Part shown: positions 1-10,750 of the stretch, one piece after another | How positions within the stretch are numbered: position 1 is the first letter of the stretch | Layout of the letters: each line of letters opens with the position of its first letter | NCBI GenBank assembly: GCA_965153355.1 | Contig: OZ231127.1 | Location: 98,828,001 to 98,892,000, forward strand | Source of the DNA: Flaccisagitta enflata | Lineage: Eukaryota > Chaetognatha > Sagittoidea > Aphragmophora | Reading direction: 5' to 3' | DNA length: 64,000 nt | Notes under the pieces: model-generated | Seen by the model: only the letters and a program-made list of their open reading frames with translations | Told to the model about the DNA's origin: nothing | Databases searched by the model: none | Position numbers and translations under genes: made by a program

Positions 1-73
1 ACCGACAGATCGACAGTCTGACAGACCGACCAACAAAGTGGGGTGTAGAGTCGCATAGCACGTGACTAAAAAA
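1..73 (+). mobile_element. Family A dispersed element, tail only
   Basis: This is the right part of the commonest dispersed element in the window. It has GACC/GACGG-type short repeats, then GGTGTAGAGTCGCATAGC and a terminal hairpin, and it ends in GACTAAAAA. The head lies outside the window. Confidence 0.6.
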
Positions 74-1400
74 GAAAGAAAAGAAGGAGAACAAGTGGAA
101 GAGGAAAAAAAATAAGCCTTACAATTATATATGTAGTTACTTTTCTAGTAACTTATGTAGTTACTTTTATGTACTAAGCTATAGTTAGTTAGCTAATAAG
201 TTATATATAGGTTGAACAAAAGATTTATTGGATACAGATTGGAGGCGGCAGCCCCTAGAATCTTGGCTCAGATACGCCGCTGTCCTTTGTCACAAGCTTT
301 TGATTCCCTACATTGCTTTGTTGGTTGCCTGGCTGATGGCTCCGTTATTTGTAATTGCCCATAATTCTCTAAGCCAAGTCGTGAACGACCCAAGAATTGT
401 TGGAGGCATCCTATGCTGGTTCCAGGGGCGGATCTCAGACCTTAGAAATGAGCGTTTAGCATATCTCAAAATGGTCGCAAAAGCGTCAGATGGTCAGCGG
501 AACCCGTTGCCCCTAAGTTAGTGAAACGCTGGCAAAAGAAAAATGGGTCAAATGTTTTGATTATTTCTTCCCTAACTGAGTGCTTGAATAACAGAAAATT
601 CATGAACATTTGAAAGCTCTGCAAAATACCTTTCTAATGCAATGTTGCTGGATATTCTAGCTTTATTTGTTTAGAAATGACATATGAGTAGACATATGAG
701 TAGCTTTTGAATGTTTATTTTGCATCTATATGGTAAATCATTTTTCAATAACATTTTCCTAATGTTTTTTGTAAGATACTTTTTGTTGCACATTTCATGA
801 AATTGGAGAAATCTGGCCTCCTTTTTTAAGGGCAATGTTGTTTCAACCCTCATAAGAATAAGTAAAAATATTGCCATGTTCAGTTCTGTGACTTGATTGA
901 AAAAATAACATTTCAGCAAAATAGTAGTTCACTTTGACAAGCTCTTACGTGGTCTTGAATGAAAGAAAATTCAAAAATCTTTCAAATCACCTCAAGAAAA
1001 AACAGTGGAAACATTTTTTTACATCCTTATTTCTGTAAAAACCTTTACCGTATTTTCTCCATTTAGCGCCCCCCTCCAAAAAGCGCCCCCCCTTCTTTTT
1101 TTCTTGGTATTACACTTTTCAGAAGAAATTTGGACAGAAATATTTAGTAAAATGATAAAATATTACAACACAATGAGCCATTTTCAAAGACTTTCAGACA
1201 GATATGCAATGAATATCTCCATTTTGAGTCAAATTTAGCATTTTGAAAGCCCTTCATGAAAATGATTGACTGAATGACAGTTCATCTACAATATAAAGGG
1301 GCCGCTAATTGAAGGGTTAAAAAACAAAGTCATGTTTCCATTTCAAAAGCGCCCGGGGCGCTTTTTAGAGAAAATAGGGTATGTTGGATGTGGAGGTGAG
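74..1400. other. No gene seen; AT-rich DNA with a family B tail at about 470-512
   Basis: Short open frames here have no recognisable domain. The stretch at 470-512 (TCGCAAAAGCGTCAGATGG, then TCAGCGGAACCCGTTGCCCC) matches the outer end of the family B elements at 18163 and, inverted, at 36618-36695. The rest is AT-rich with no clear structure. Confidence 0.5.
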
Positions 1401-1402
1401 AG

Positions 1403-1794
1403 GGGCAGCAGCCCCGAAGAAGCCGATGACCTTTGCTGGGCCGCAATTGCATTGAGGCCAGGACAAAAGCCTTGAGTTGTGAAATGGAGCCTCTTGGTTG
1501 GGGTTGAAGACTTAAGGACAGGGTCCAAGCCTCGAAGCTGGAATTGGGGCCTGGAGGCTGGAATTGGCACCTCAAGGCAGGAATTGGAGCCTCAAAGCTG
1601 GGATTTGAGTCTCCAGGCTAGAATTGGAGCCTCGAGGCTTGGATTGGGGCCTTGAGGCTAGGATTGGGGCCTCGAGGCTGGGATAGGAGTCTGGGGAGGG
1701 GGGGGGACGGAGAAGGAAAAGGAGGAGAAGAAGTAGGAGAAAAATCCCATATGTGCGAATGCATAGGTCATCGGCCTCTTCGGGGCCCCTGCCC
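1403..1794. repeat. Family B element: GGCCCC palindromic arms around a ~20-bp minisatellite
   Basis: The left arm GGGCAGCAGCCCCGAAGAAG and the right arm (CATAGGTCATCGGCC, then TCTTCGGGGCCCCTGCCC) are inverted copies. Each arm contains its own CCCCGAAGGGG-type palindrome. Between them lie tandem ~20-bp units of the type GAGGCTGGAATTGGGGCCTC. Related copies are at 6066, 18241, 29760, 36109, 43735 and 48100. Confidence 0.7.
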
Positions 1795-1962
1795 GTAAGG
1801 AAGAGACAAAGAAGAGGAAGGTGAGGAGGAGGAATGTGGAGGTAAGGGGTGGTGATAATAGTCCAGTCTGTTGATGCAGGAAAATGAGACAACTCGGCTT
1901 TTCTGGCACAAAGCTTGAAAATTTGCATACAGGTATTTTGAGCCATGTAGATCATGACTACG

Positions 1963-2975
1963 ATAGGTGCGCGTCAAAAAAATTTGAGCACCTATCTCAA
2001 AAATCCATGTAAAATTTTTGAAATCATGCCATCGCTAAACCGCTTGACTGAGGACAACGAAATTTTTTTAAAAAATGTATGTTACTAGAAGCAGAGATAC
2101 AGCCGATTTACTTTTAGATGTATTTTCCCTAAAAATACCATTTTTCAAAAAATGCAATTTTTATATATAAAAGTATATCGGCTATTACTTGGCTTCTAAA
2201 AAATTTGGTGAGCATATGTACAAAATACATATTTTTTAGCTTGTAAAATTTCGTTGCCCTCTGTACACTTTTTTTAATTTTATAAGAGACTGGTTTATTG
2301 AGGCATGAGCCTGAGATTTGCCAAAATCTTAGAACAATATAGGAGAATGCCCAGGCTGAGATTCGTTTTGGAAATTTTTTTAAGAAATCTTTCTTTAGTA
2401 TTTTAGTAAAACAAATCACAATGAGTCAATTTTTTTCAAAAAATGGTAGTTTTTCTAAAAAAAAACATTTCTATTTTGGTTTTGCTTGTCATATTAAGCA
2501 GAATACTTAAAGTTGTATAGTAATGAACAAGTTTTTTTACTAAAAACACATAGAATATTACGTAATGTATAAGTTATGTACTTATATACTGTTTTCCATA
2601 TTTCACACATCAAAAAAAATCAGAACAATTTAAAAGAATTTGTGCCTCAAAACGGCAAAAAAATAAAGAAAACACAGGCTGAGTTAAACAAGGCCGGATA
2701 CACGGCAATCCAGTCGCGGACGGTTGGGCAGGAGCAGTAACGCGAAAACCACTGGGAAATCAAAAATATGACGGACGGACCGACGGACAGACCGACGGAC
2801 CTACCAACCTACCGACCTACCGACCGACAAGGCAAGGTGTAGAGTCGCGTGTCCGCGACTAAAAATATTGTCACTTATAAAAAAAAAGTGTATAGCGGTT
2901 TGGCAATGGCAAGATTTCAAAAGTTGTATATAAATATTCAAAATAGGTGCTCAAATTTTTTTGATGAGCACCTAT
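1963..2975. mobile_element. ~1.0-kb inverted-repeat element, unclassified
   Basis: Both ends carry the same ~33-bp motif in opposite orientation: ATAGGTGCGCGTCAAAAAAA on the left and TTTTTTTGATGAGCACCTAT on the right. Each motif is itself palindromic (AGGTGC..GCACCT). The right border coincides with the start of the 575-bp direct repeat at 2976. The interior is AT-rich, has no transposase, and carries a family A insertion. Interior motifs (GAGCCTGAGATTTGCCAAAA) recur at 60165, so related copies exist. Confidence 0.55.
2692..2866 (+). mobile_element. Family A element, complete short copy
   Basis: The head is ACAAGGCCGGATACACGGCA followed by CCAGTCGCGGACGG. The middle is GACGGACC-type short repeats. 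The tail is GTGTAGAGTCGCGTGTCCGC then GACTAAAAA, a hairpin with stem AGTCGCG/CGCGACT. The head repeats the stem sequence (GTCGCG). No protein is encoded. Confidence 0.75.
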
Positions 2976-3550
2976 GGGTGAAGTCAACAGTCAGAATCAT
3001 AGCATTGACGCTATTTCGGTTTTTTCTATAAAATGCCAAATCCGTTTGCCATGGAACCAAAGAAAACTTACTCAAGGCTAGCAAAATACATACTACAACC
3101 ACTCAGACAAGCAATTTTAGCCATTTCAATACACCAGGGGAGGCACAGATGATAAGAGTCGAGTTTAGGGCTATTGTACTTTTGTTCATTTATGGCATGT
3201 TAAGGTGTTCCGATTACATAGAAAATACCACCACCTATCGGTAATGGATATGAAACACCAGTAGGATTTATCTGGGAAATTTGTTCAAAAATCCACGCTG
3301 TTTAGTGACCTGTTCCTTGATTAAATTTGGGAAACAACAGTTTTTACACATTTTTTAAGTCATGAAAAACCTTGGCCTGTACGGGCCTTAGGTGAGATAT
3401 ACACTCAAACTATGGACTCTAGTCTAAGCTTAGATACTGTAGACTAGTATCAAGGGTCAAGGGTCGCATGTTTAAAACAAAATGACAATATTTTCCAGTC
3501 TTTTTAGCCGGCAGTCTATGGTCTCGCAAAAAATCGCATTACTTCACTCT
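2976..3550. repeat. Direct repeat, copy 1 of a ~575-bp unit (copy 2 at 5284-5857)
   Basis: The sequence from GGGTGAAGTCAACAGTCAGA to TTACTTCACTC recurs almost unchanged 2.3 kb downstream in the same orientation. No open frame is conserved. Confidence 0.8.
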
Positions 3551-3887
3551 TTAAACAGATGGGTCACCCTACTATTTTGGAGGAAAATCAGTAATTTAGG
3601 TCCTAATCAAGTTAACTATGGCCTTAATACATTTTTCAACCTATACTTTTAACCAAATTTGCTTTTTGAGTCCCTTTAATCACAACCAAAGTGGCACTTA
3701 TTCTTCAACAACAACAACAATAACAGAAATGACAATGACATTTTTTTTCGACAAATCAACATTTTCAACAATGAAATCATCACTAATAGAAAAGACAATG
3801 ACACAACAATGGAAAAAGCCATCTTATAGTGCATGTGTAAAAAAAGCAAACAACAAAAACAACAATTACAACACCGATCCAAAGAAA

Positions 3888-4731
3888 CATCCCTCAGTGC
3901 AGTGCCGGCAGCATGAACATTTCTACCAAACTTCCTACAGGGAATTTTTACCTTGAAACCATCGGGCAATTCAACATTAACGGCCTGTTTCTTTCAGGCT
4001 CTTGCCGGTATGTTTCTATCCTTAACTGTTTCTATAGGGATGAACCAAATGCCGATAGACAAGTTTCTGCTGGGGTTTGTCTGCCGCTGTCTTCTTTCTT
4101 TTACAGATGGATTCAATTGCGATTGAGCTGGGCAGTGCTGAAGACATCAGGAACAGCAACAGCCACAACAAGGACATCAACAACAACCACAACAGCAACA
4201 GCGGCAACAACAACCAAAATAACAACAATAACAACAACAACAAACAGTAGCATCAACAATCACCGATCAATGACAGTGTCAACGACTGCGTCAATGATGG
4301 CGACAGCTGCGGCGACAGCTGCGGCGACAGCTGCGGGGACAGCTGCGGCGACTGCTGCGGCGACAGCTGCGGCAACAGCGATGGGGCCCGCTTTGGCGTC
4401 AATTACGGCGAAACATATGGAAACAGCAACGGCGACACCGAAAACACCGATGATATTGGAACTTTATCAATAATGACAATGACAATGACAACAACAGCAA
4501 CAAAATAGGCGATATCAACAACAACAACAATGACAACAACAATGACAACATCATATTATTGGAATTGTTTTGGGACTATTAGGATCTAAAAACAAACTAA
4601 TATCTATCAACTTGTGAATACGTGAAGAAATCAAACACTATTACGTTTAAGGTTTTTGTACTAAAAGCAACCATTTGTTTGGACCCCTTAGGGGTCTGTG
4701 TTGGTTGCTATATATTATATTATTATATTAA
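3888..4731 (+). mobile_element. ~840-bp dispersed element, copy 1, with repetitive reading frame and 3' hairpin
   Basis: The sequence from CATCCCTCAGTGCAGTGCCG to the AT-rich end near 4731 recurs at 52467-53336. A frame open over 3913-4473 (186 codons) begins [10 protein letters not shown], then runs into Thr/Ala repeats from ACAACA- and GCGACAGCT-type codon repeats. A second frame reads [15 protein letters not shown] after a pyrimidine tract and TTTTACAG, resembling an exon behind a 3' splice site. In this copy that frame is broken by TAG. Near the end, GCAACCA..GGACCCC TTA GGGGTC..TGGTTGC can form a stem-loop. I do not recognise a family. Confidence 0.55.
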
Positions 4732-5283
4732 TGGCAGAAATCCTACTCAGAAAAAGTTAACAACAACATATTCAATTTCTGCCACTTTGACATGATTTAC
4801 AAAGCAAAAACCTTCAAAAATAAGTGAGTTAGGTCAAAATCATTACACCCAGTGAATTGAAATGTCATCAATAGCCAAAGCATAGATTGATATGGTAGAA
4901 ATAGGCATTTTTAAATTCTTTTTATCTTCAACCTTTCCTTTTAAACAGATGGGTCACCCTATTGTTTTGGAGGAAAATCAGTAATTTAGGTCCTAGTCAA
5001 GTTAACTATAGCCTTAATACATTTTTCAACCTATACTTTTAACCAAATTTGCTTTTTGAGTCCCCTTAATGGCAGAAATCCTACTCAGAAAAAGTTAACA
5101 ACAACATATTCAATTTCTGCCACTTTGACATGATTTACAAAGCAAAAACCTTCAAAAATAAGTGAGATAGGTCAAAATCATTACACCCAGTGAATTGAAA
5201 TGTCATCAATAGCCAAAGCATAGATTAATATGGCAGAAATAGGCATTTTTACATTCTTTCTATCTTTAACCTTTCCTTTTAAA
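4731..5283. repeat. Nested tandem duplications
   Basis: ATGGCAGAAATCCTACTCAG begins a ~210-bp block at about 4731 that is repeated at about 5070. The block at 4941-5070 (TTAAACAGATGGGTCACCCT onward) also repeats 3551-3681. The region therefore reads as a patchwork of local duplications between the two 575-bp repeats. Confidence 0.7.
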
Positions 5284-5857
5284 GGGTGAAGTAAACAGTC
5301 AGAATCATAGTATTGACGCTATTTGGGTTTTTTCTATAAAATGCCAAATCCGTTTGCCATGGAACCAAAGAAAACTTACTCAAGGCTAGCAAAATACATA
5401 CTACAACCACTCAGACAAGCAATTTTAGCCATTTCAATACACCAGCTGAGGCACAGATGATAAGAGTCGAGTTTAGGGCTATTGTACTTTTGTTCATTTA
5501 TGGCATGTTAAGGTGTTCCGATTACATGGAAAATACCACCACCTATCGGTAATGGATATGAAACACCAGTAGGATTTATCTGGGAAATTTGTTCAAAAAT
5601 CCACGCTGTTAAGTGACCTGTTCCTTGATTAAATTTGGGAAACAACAGTTTTTACACATTTTTTAAGTCATGAAAAGCCTTGGCCTGTACGGGCCTTAGG
5701 TGAGATATACACTCAAACTATGGACTCTAGTCTAAGCTTAGATACTGTAGACTAGTATCAAGGGTCAAGGGTCGCATGTTTAAAACAAAATGACAATATT
5801 TTCCAGTCTTTTTAGCCGGCGGTCTATGGTCTCGCAAAAAATTGCGTTACTTCACTC
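5284..5857. repeat. Direct repeat, copy 2 of the ~575-bp unit
   Basis: Nearly identical to 2976-3550 with a few substitutions. Here it follows a continuous flank instead of the 1.0-kb inverted-repeat element. Confidence 0.8.
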
Positions 5858-6065
5858 CTATCATATTCATAATCTACATGCTTCAAAATACTTGTATGTA
5901 AATTTTCATGCTTTATGCCGGAAAAGCCGAGTTGTCAGTTGGTCAGTCGGTTGGTCAGTCAGTCGGTCACATTTTTCTTTTTGGCAGCGGCCTCGGAGGG
6001 CAATTTCATTTCTCCGTTTCTTCGTCTACCGTCTTCCGTCCCCCCCAAGCTATTCGAGGCCTTTG

Positions 6066-6156
6066 GGCAGCAGCACCGGAGGGGCCGATGACCTATAATT
6101 CCTCATAGGGCAATTTTGTTCCATCTTTTGTCTTCCGTCTTCCGTTCCCCCCCCCC
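6066..6156 (+). repeat. Family B left arm
   Basis: GGGCAGCAGCACCGGAGGGG then CCGATGACCTATAATTCC and CATAGGGCAATTTT match the arm at 36109-36165. Where the usual ~20-bp minisatellite should begin, a C-tract leads straight into the 80-bp satellite array. No right arm is seen after the array. Confidence 0.6.
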
Positions 6157-7284
6157 ACAGTGCGGCCAAAACCTAACACCCGGAGATAAATGCCCTATCT
6201 CCACTCCGACCACCCTAATCACCCCTGCCAGCCTACACAGTGCGGCCAAAACCTAACACCCGGAGATAAATGCCCTATCTCCACTCCGACCACCCTAATC
6301 ACCCCTGCCAGCCTACACAGTGCGGCCAAAACCTAACACCCGGAGATAAATGCCCTATCTCCACTCCGACCACCCTAATCACCCCTGCCAGCCTACACAG
6401 TGCGGCCAAAACCTAACACCCGGAGATAAATGCCCTATCTCCACTCCGACCACCCTAATCACCCCTGCCAGCCTACACAGTGCGGCCAAAACCTAACACC
6501 CGGAGATAAATGCCCTATCTCCACTCCGACCACCCTAATCACCCCTGCCAGCCTACACAGTGCGGCCAAAACCTAACACCCGGAGATAAATGCCCTATCT
6601 CCACTCCGACCACCCTAATCACCCCTGCCAGCCTACACAGTGCGGCCAAAACCTAACACCCGGAGATAAATGCCCTATCTCCACTCCAACCACCCTAATC
6701 ACCCCTGCCAGCCTACACAGTGCGGCCAAAACCTAACACCCAGAGATAAATGCCCTATCTCCACTCCGACCACCCTAATCACCCCTGCCAGCCTACACAG
6801 TGCGGCCAAAACCTAACACCCGCAGATAAATGCCCTATCTCCACTCCGACCACCCTAATCACCCCTGCCAGCCTACACAGTGCGGCCAAAACCTAACACC
6901 CGGAGATAAATGCCCTATCTCCACTCCGACCACCCTAATCACCCCTGCCAGCCTACACAGTGCGGCCAAAACCTAACACCCGGAGATAAATGCCCTATCT
7001 CCACTCCGACCACCCTAATCACCCCTGCCAGCCTACACAGTGCGGCCAAAACCTAACACCCGGAGATTAATGCCCTATCTCCACTCCGACCACCCTAATC
7101 ACCCCTGCCAGCCTACACAGTGCGGCCAAAACCTAACACCCGGAGATAAATGCCCTATCTCCACTCCGACCACCCTAATCACCCCTGCCAGCCTACACAG
7201 TGCGGCCAAAACCTAACACCCGGAGATAAATGCCCTATCTCCACTCCGACCACCCTAATCACCCCTGCCAGCCTATACACAGTG
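6157..7284 (+). repeat. 80-bp satellite array, 14 copies
   Basis: Unit of exactly 80 bp, starting CACAGTGCGGCCAAAACCTA. TGCGGCCAAAACCTAACACC occurs at 6161, 6241, 6321 and every 80 bp to 7201. The copies are almost identical, with only scattered single changes. The same satellite lies in reverse orientation at 13930-15405. Confidence 0.95.
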
Positions 7285-7884
7285 TGGCGGCCCAAGAAGA
7301 AAGTACTGTCGGAGAAAATATTTTTCGATGATTTCGATGAAGAGAGAATGCATCTAAGTACGCTTATGCATATTTACAAGTTTCTATTATCATTAGATCG
7401 CTCAGAATTGATGTGTGAACACCCTCTCTGTAACAAAGAAATAACTAGCGATTTGTTTATCTGCTGCGATTCACAACGATTCAACTTTATCTTTACAATG
7501 ACTGATTGACTACCTCCAGACCACTCCCACACACACACCCGTGATGCGCTTTCATGCGCTTTTTTGTTTAAGGCGAGTTATGAGCGAAAAACTGATCTCA
7601 TTATCTTTAAGCGTGTAAGAGTGAATGCAACTGAAACCAAGTCCAATAAAATTGCGTCATTCATGCGCTTTTTCCTCAAAACTGTTTGCCCTTACCGAAT
7701 TCGAAACAAATTTCGAGGATATACTGTATCATTTTTTTCTTCCTAGTTTTGTTTTTGATTGAAAATAATTACTTGCGTATGTATCAATCGGGTTGGAAAC
7801 AGAAAACGTACAACGGACGACAATCATGGCCTTTATTGAAACCTTACAACGACGGCCAGACAACAGAGAGAGCGTGAAAGCGAG

Positions 7885-7985
<101 letters not shown>

Positions 7986-8039
7986 AAAACAAGCCCAAAA
8001 GGGCAACAGTCGCGTGCGTCGGGATATGACAAACAAAAG

Positions 8040-8384
8040 AGCTAAAAACATGTTAAAATATTAGGAATGGTAAAAAAAGTTAAAAAAAGTTAAGAAATGT
8101 TAAAGAATGTTAAAAAATGTTACAAAATGTTAGAAAATGTTAAAAAATGTTAAAAAAACTTTAGAAATGTTTAAGAAGGTTAAATTTTAAGAAATGTTAA
8201 GAAATGTTAAAGAATGTTAAAAAATGTTAAAAAATGTTAAAGAATGTAAAAAAATGTTAAAACATGTTAAGAAACGTTAAAAACGGTAAAAAATTCAAAA
8301 ATATTTCGGACGGACCGACGGACGGACCGACGGACTGACCGACCGACAGACCAAGGTGTAGAGTCGCGTGCACGCGACTAAAAA
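8040..8384 (+). mobile_element. Family A element with a (GTTAAAAAAT)n interior
   Basis: Decanucleotide repeats of the type GTTAAAAAATGTTAAAAAAT lead into TTTCGGACGGACCGACGG and the standard tail GTGTAGAGTCGCGTGCACGC then GACTAAAAA. No clear head is visible, so the left end is uncertain. Confidence 0.55.
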
Positions 8385-8565
8385 AAGAAAGAGGAATAGA
8401 GATAGAGCGTAAGGGGCAGAAAGATTATCCAGGTCGACTAGTGCTGAAAATGGGAAACAAAAGTCGCAATTCAAATTTTCCCGCTTCACGACCTAAGATC
8501 AGAGAATCGCAGAAAAAATGCTTGAAGTACTGAGGGGAAGCGAATAGCCAGAAGCCGTTTTTTTC

Positions 8566-8573
<8 letters not shown>

Positions 8574-8659
<86 letters not shown>

Positions 8660-8770
8660 GAAGAAGAAGAGGGAGAAGAATAAGAAGAAGAGGGTGAAGG
8701 AAAAGAAGAAGAAGAGGGAGAAGAAGAATAAGAAGAAGAAGAAGAGGGAGAAGAAGAATAAGAAGAAGAA

Positions 8771-8801
<31 letters not shown>

Positions 8802-8970
8802 AAGAAGAAGAAGAAGAAGAAGAAGACGAAGAAGAAGAAGAAGAAGACGAAGAAGATGATGATGAAGAAGATGAAGAAGATGAAGAAGAAGAAGAAGAGG
8901 AGGAAGAGGAAGAACGAGAAGAGGAAGAAGAAGATGAAGAAGAAGATGAAGAAGAAGAAGAAGGCTGTAA
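8574..8970. repeat. (GT)n followed directly by (GAA)n microsatellite
   Basis: About 84 bp of GT dinucleotides are followed by about 310 bp of GAA/GAAGAT trinucleotides. The long poly-Lys, poly-Ser and poly-Phe frames here are repeat artefacts. Confidence 0.95.
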
Positions 8971-9012
8971 CGGACGGACGGACAGATGGGTATAAAAAGA
9001 AAGAAAAGAGAA

Positions 9013-9403
9013 ACAAGGCCAGATACACGGCAATCCAGTCGCGGACGGTCGAGCAGGAGCAGTGATGCGAAAACTGCTCGTAATTCAACAAGGCCGGATA
9101 CACGACCAATTAGTAGTCGGTTGGGCAGGGCCAGGGGCAGTATGTGGGTGGGCGGGGGCTATATTGTGGCTGGGTAGGGGCCCTAATGCAAAGAAATCGC
9201 TAATATTGCCAATTTTGCGGTGTTCAATATTTCGCGGTGTTCAAAATTTCGCGGTGTTCAAAATTTTGCGTTACCAACCAACAGACCGACCAACCAAGGG
9301 GCACACCCTCTTAGAGAGTCGCTTGGCAAGTGACTAAAAACATTACCGACCTACCGACCGACCGACACGGCAAGGTGTAGAGTCACGTGTCCGCGACTAA
9401 AAA
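9013..9403 (+). mobile_element. Family A element nested inside another family A element
   Basis: An outer head (ACAAGGCCAGATACACGGCA, about 9013-9089) is interrupted by a second complete element. That inner copy starts ACAAGGCCGGATACACGACC at about 9090 and ends AAGTGACTAAAAA near 9340. The outer element then resumes (ATTACCGACCTACCGACC) and ends with its own GTGTCCGCGACTAAAAA. Both use the same head and tail grammar. Confidence 0.7.
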
Positions 9404-9545
9404 GAAAAAAAGAAAGAAAGAAAGAAAAAAAGAAAGTGAGAAAGGAAGGAAGGAAGAAAGAAAGGATGATGCTGTTGAATTTCTTTTGTTTTGTTTTTTT
9501 TTGTTTTTTTTTCTGTTTTTTTTTTATTTTTTATTTTTTTGGTTT
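9404..9545. repeat. A/G-rich then T-rich low-complexity tract
   Basis: AAAGAAAGAAAG-type repeats are followed by a TTTTTTGTTT tract. There is no gene signal. Confidence 0.8.
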
Positions 9546-9599
9546 CATGATAAAAAAACGATGATAAGAAAGAGAAAGCTAATGATAACTCCGACAAAG

Positions 9600-9736
9600 A
9601 TGACGACAATTATGGCCATGACACCGACATCTGTGATGACGATGTTGATGCTGTCGAATTTGTTGATGACGATGATGATGATATTGATGACCACCGCGGC
9701 AACGACAATGATGAGGGTGACGATGATGATGATGAC

Positions 9737-9775
<39 letters not shown>

Positions 9776-9887
9776 AATGATGTAAACGATGATGATGTCC
9801 GCGATGATGATGTTGACAATGATGATGATAACGATGATGATGTCGACAATGATGATGATGACGATGATGATGATGATGATGGTGATA

Positions 9888-9919
<32 letters not shown>

Positions 9920-9964
9920 AATGACAATGATGATTACATGATGATGATGATGATGATGATGATA

Positions 9965-10026
<62 letters not shown>

Positions 10027-10150
10027 AATGATGATGTCGATGATAATGATGTCGATGATGATGTCGACGATGATGATGTCGACGATGATGACGCCTCAAT
10101 GATTTCGACGATGATGATGTCAATGATCATGTCGACTATGATGATAGCGA
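9600..10150. repeat. Long (GAT)n array
   Basis: More than 500 bp of GATGAT units with scattered GAC/AAT variants. The His- and Ser-rich frames through it are repeat artefacts. Confidence 0.95.
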
Positions 10151-10197
10151 TTATTTCATGATATTGTTGAATGAGTTACCAACCAACCAATGGACAT

Positions 10198-10214
10198 AAA
10201 CACACACACACACA

Positions 10215-10259
<45 letters not shown>

Positions 10260-10272
10260 ACACACACACACA

Positions 10273-10347
<75 letters not shown>
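10198..10347. repeat. (CA)n microsatellite
   Basis: About 150 bp of CA dinucleotides with a few CAGA interruptions. Confidence 0.95.
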
Positions 10348-10349
<2 letters not shown>

Positions 10350-10426
10350 AATGTGGACACCGTTGATTCATATGCTGCTCCCGCTTCCCTTTCCGCTTCC
10401 ATTTCAAGACTCCTGCAGGCGACTCT

Positions 10427-10614
10427 ATGAACCGCTATGTGAGACAGTTGGTCGGTCTGTTGGTCAGTCAGTTAGTCAATTCCCATTAGTTTTTTTGGCA
10501 TATACGGGCGGTTTTTGCATTACTACTCCAACCCAAATACTTGGGTTAGCTTTTTATGTCACTGCCCCTGCCCAACCGCATGCAACTTCTGTAGCTGTGT
10601 ATACAACCTTGTTT
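10427..10614 (-). mobile_element. Family A element, reverse orientation, degenerate
   Basis: GCGACTCTATGAACCGC, GGTCGGTCTGTTGGTCAGTC and a final ACAACCTTGTTT correspond to tail, middle and head in reverse. The terminal stem has decayed. Confidence 0.5.
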
Positions 10615-10750
10615 TCTTTCAAGTGGCACCCACCAGAGCCAGAGGTCTCTTAATATGGTCCTTACTTTTTTGATGTGTAAAATATGCAGAAAAGTAAGTA
10701 AATACATTACATGGTAATATTCTAGGCATCTTTAGTTAAAGACTTTATTA

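Noticed and set aside
228-521. 97-codon frame with hydrophobic segment
   Set aside because: Its end overlaps a family B remnant, and I see no conserved motif, splice context or codon bias.
6157-7284. CRISPR-like regular array
   Set aside because: The whole 80-bp unit repeats with no variable spacers, and the genome is eukaryotic; it is a satellite.
8425-9109. Long poly-Ser, poly-Phe and poly-Lys frames
   Set aside because: Translations of (GAA)n and (GT)n microsatellites in different frames.
9545-10130. His-, Ile- and Ser-rich frames of up to 192 residues
   Set aside because: Translations of the (GAT)n array.
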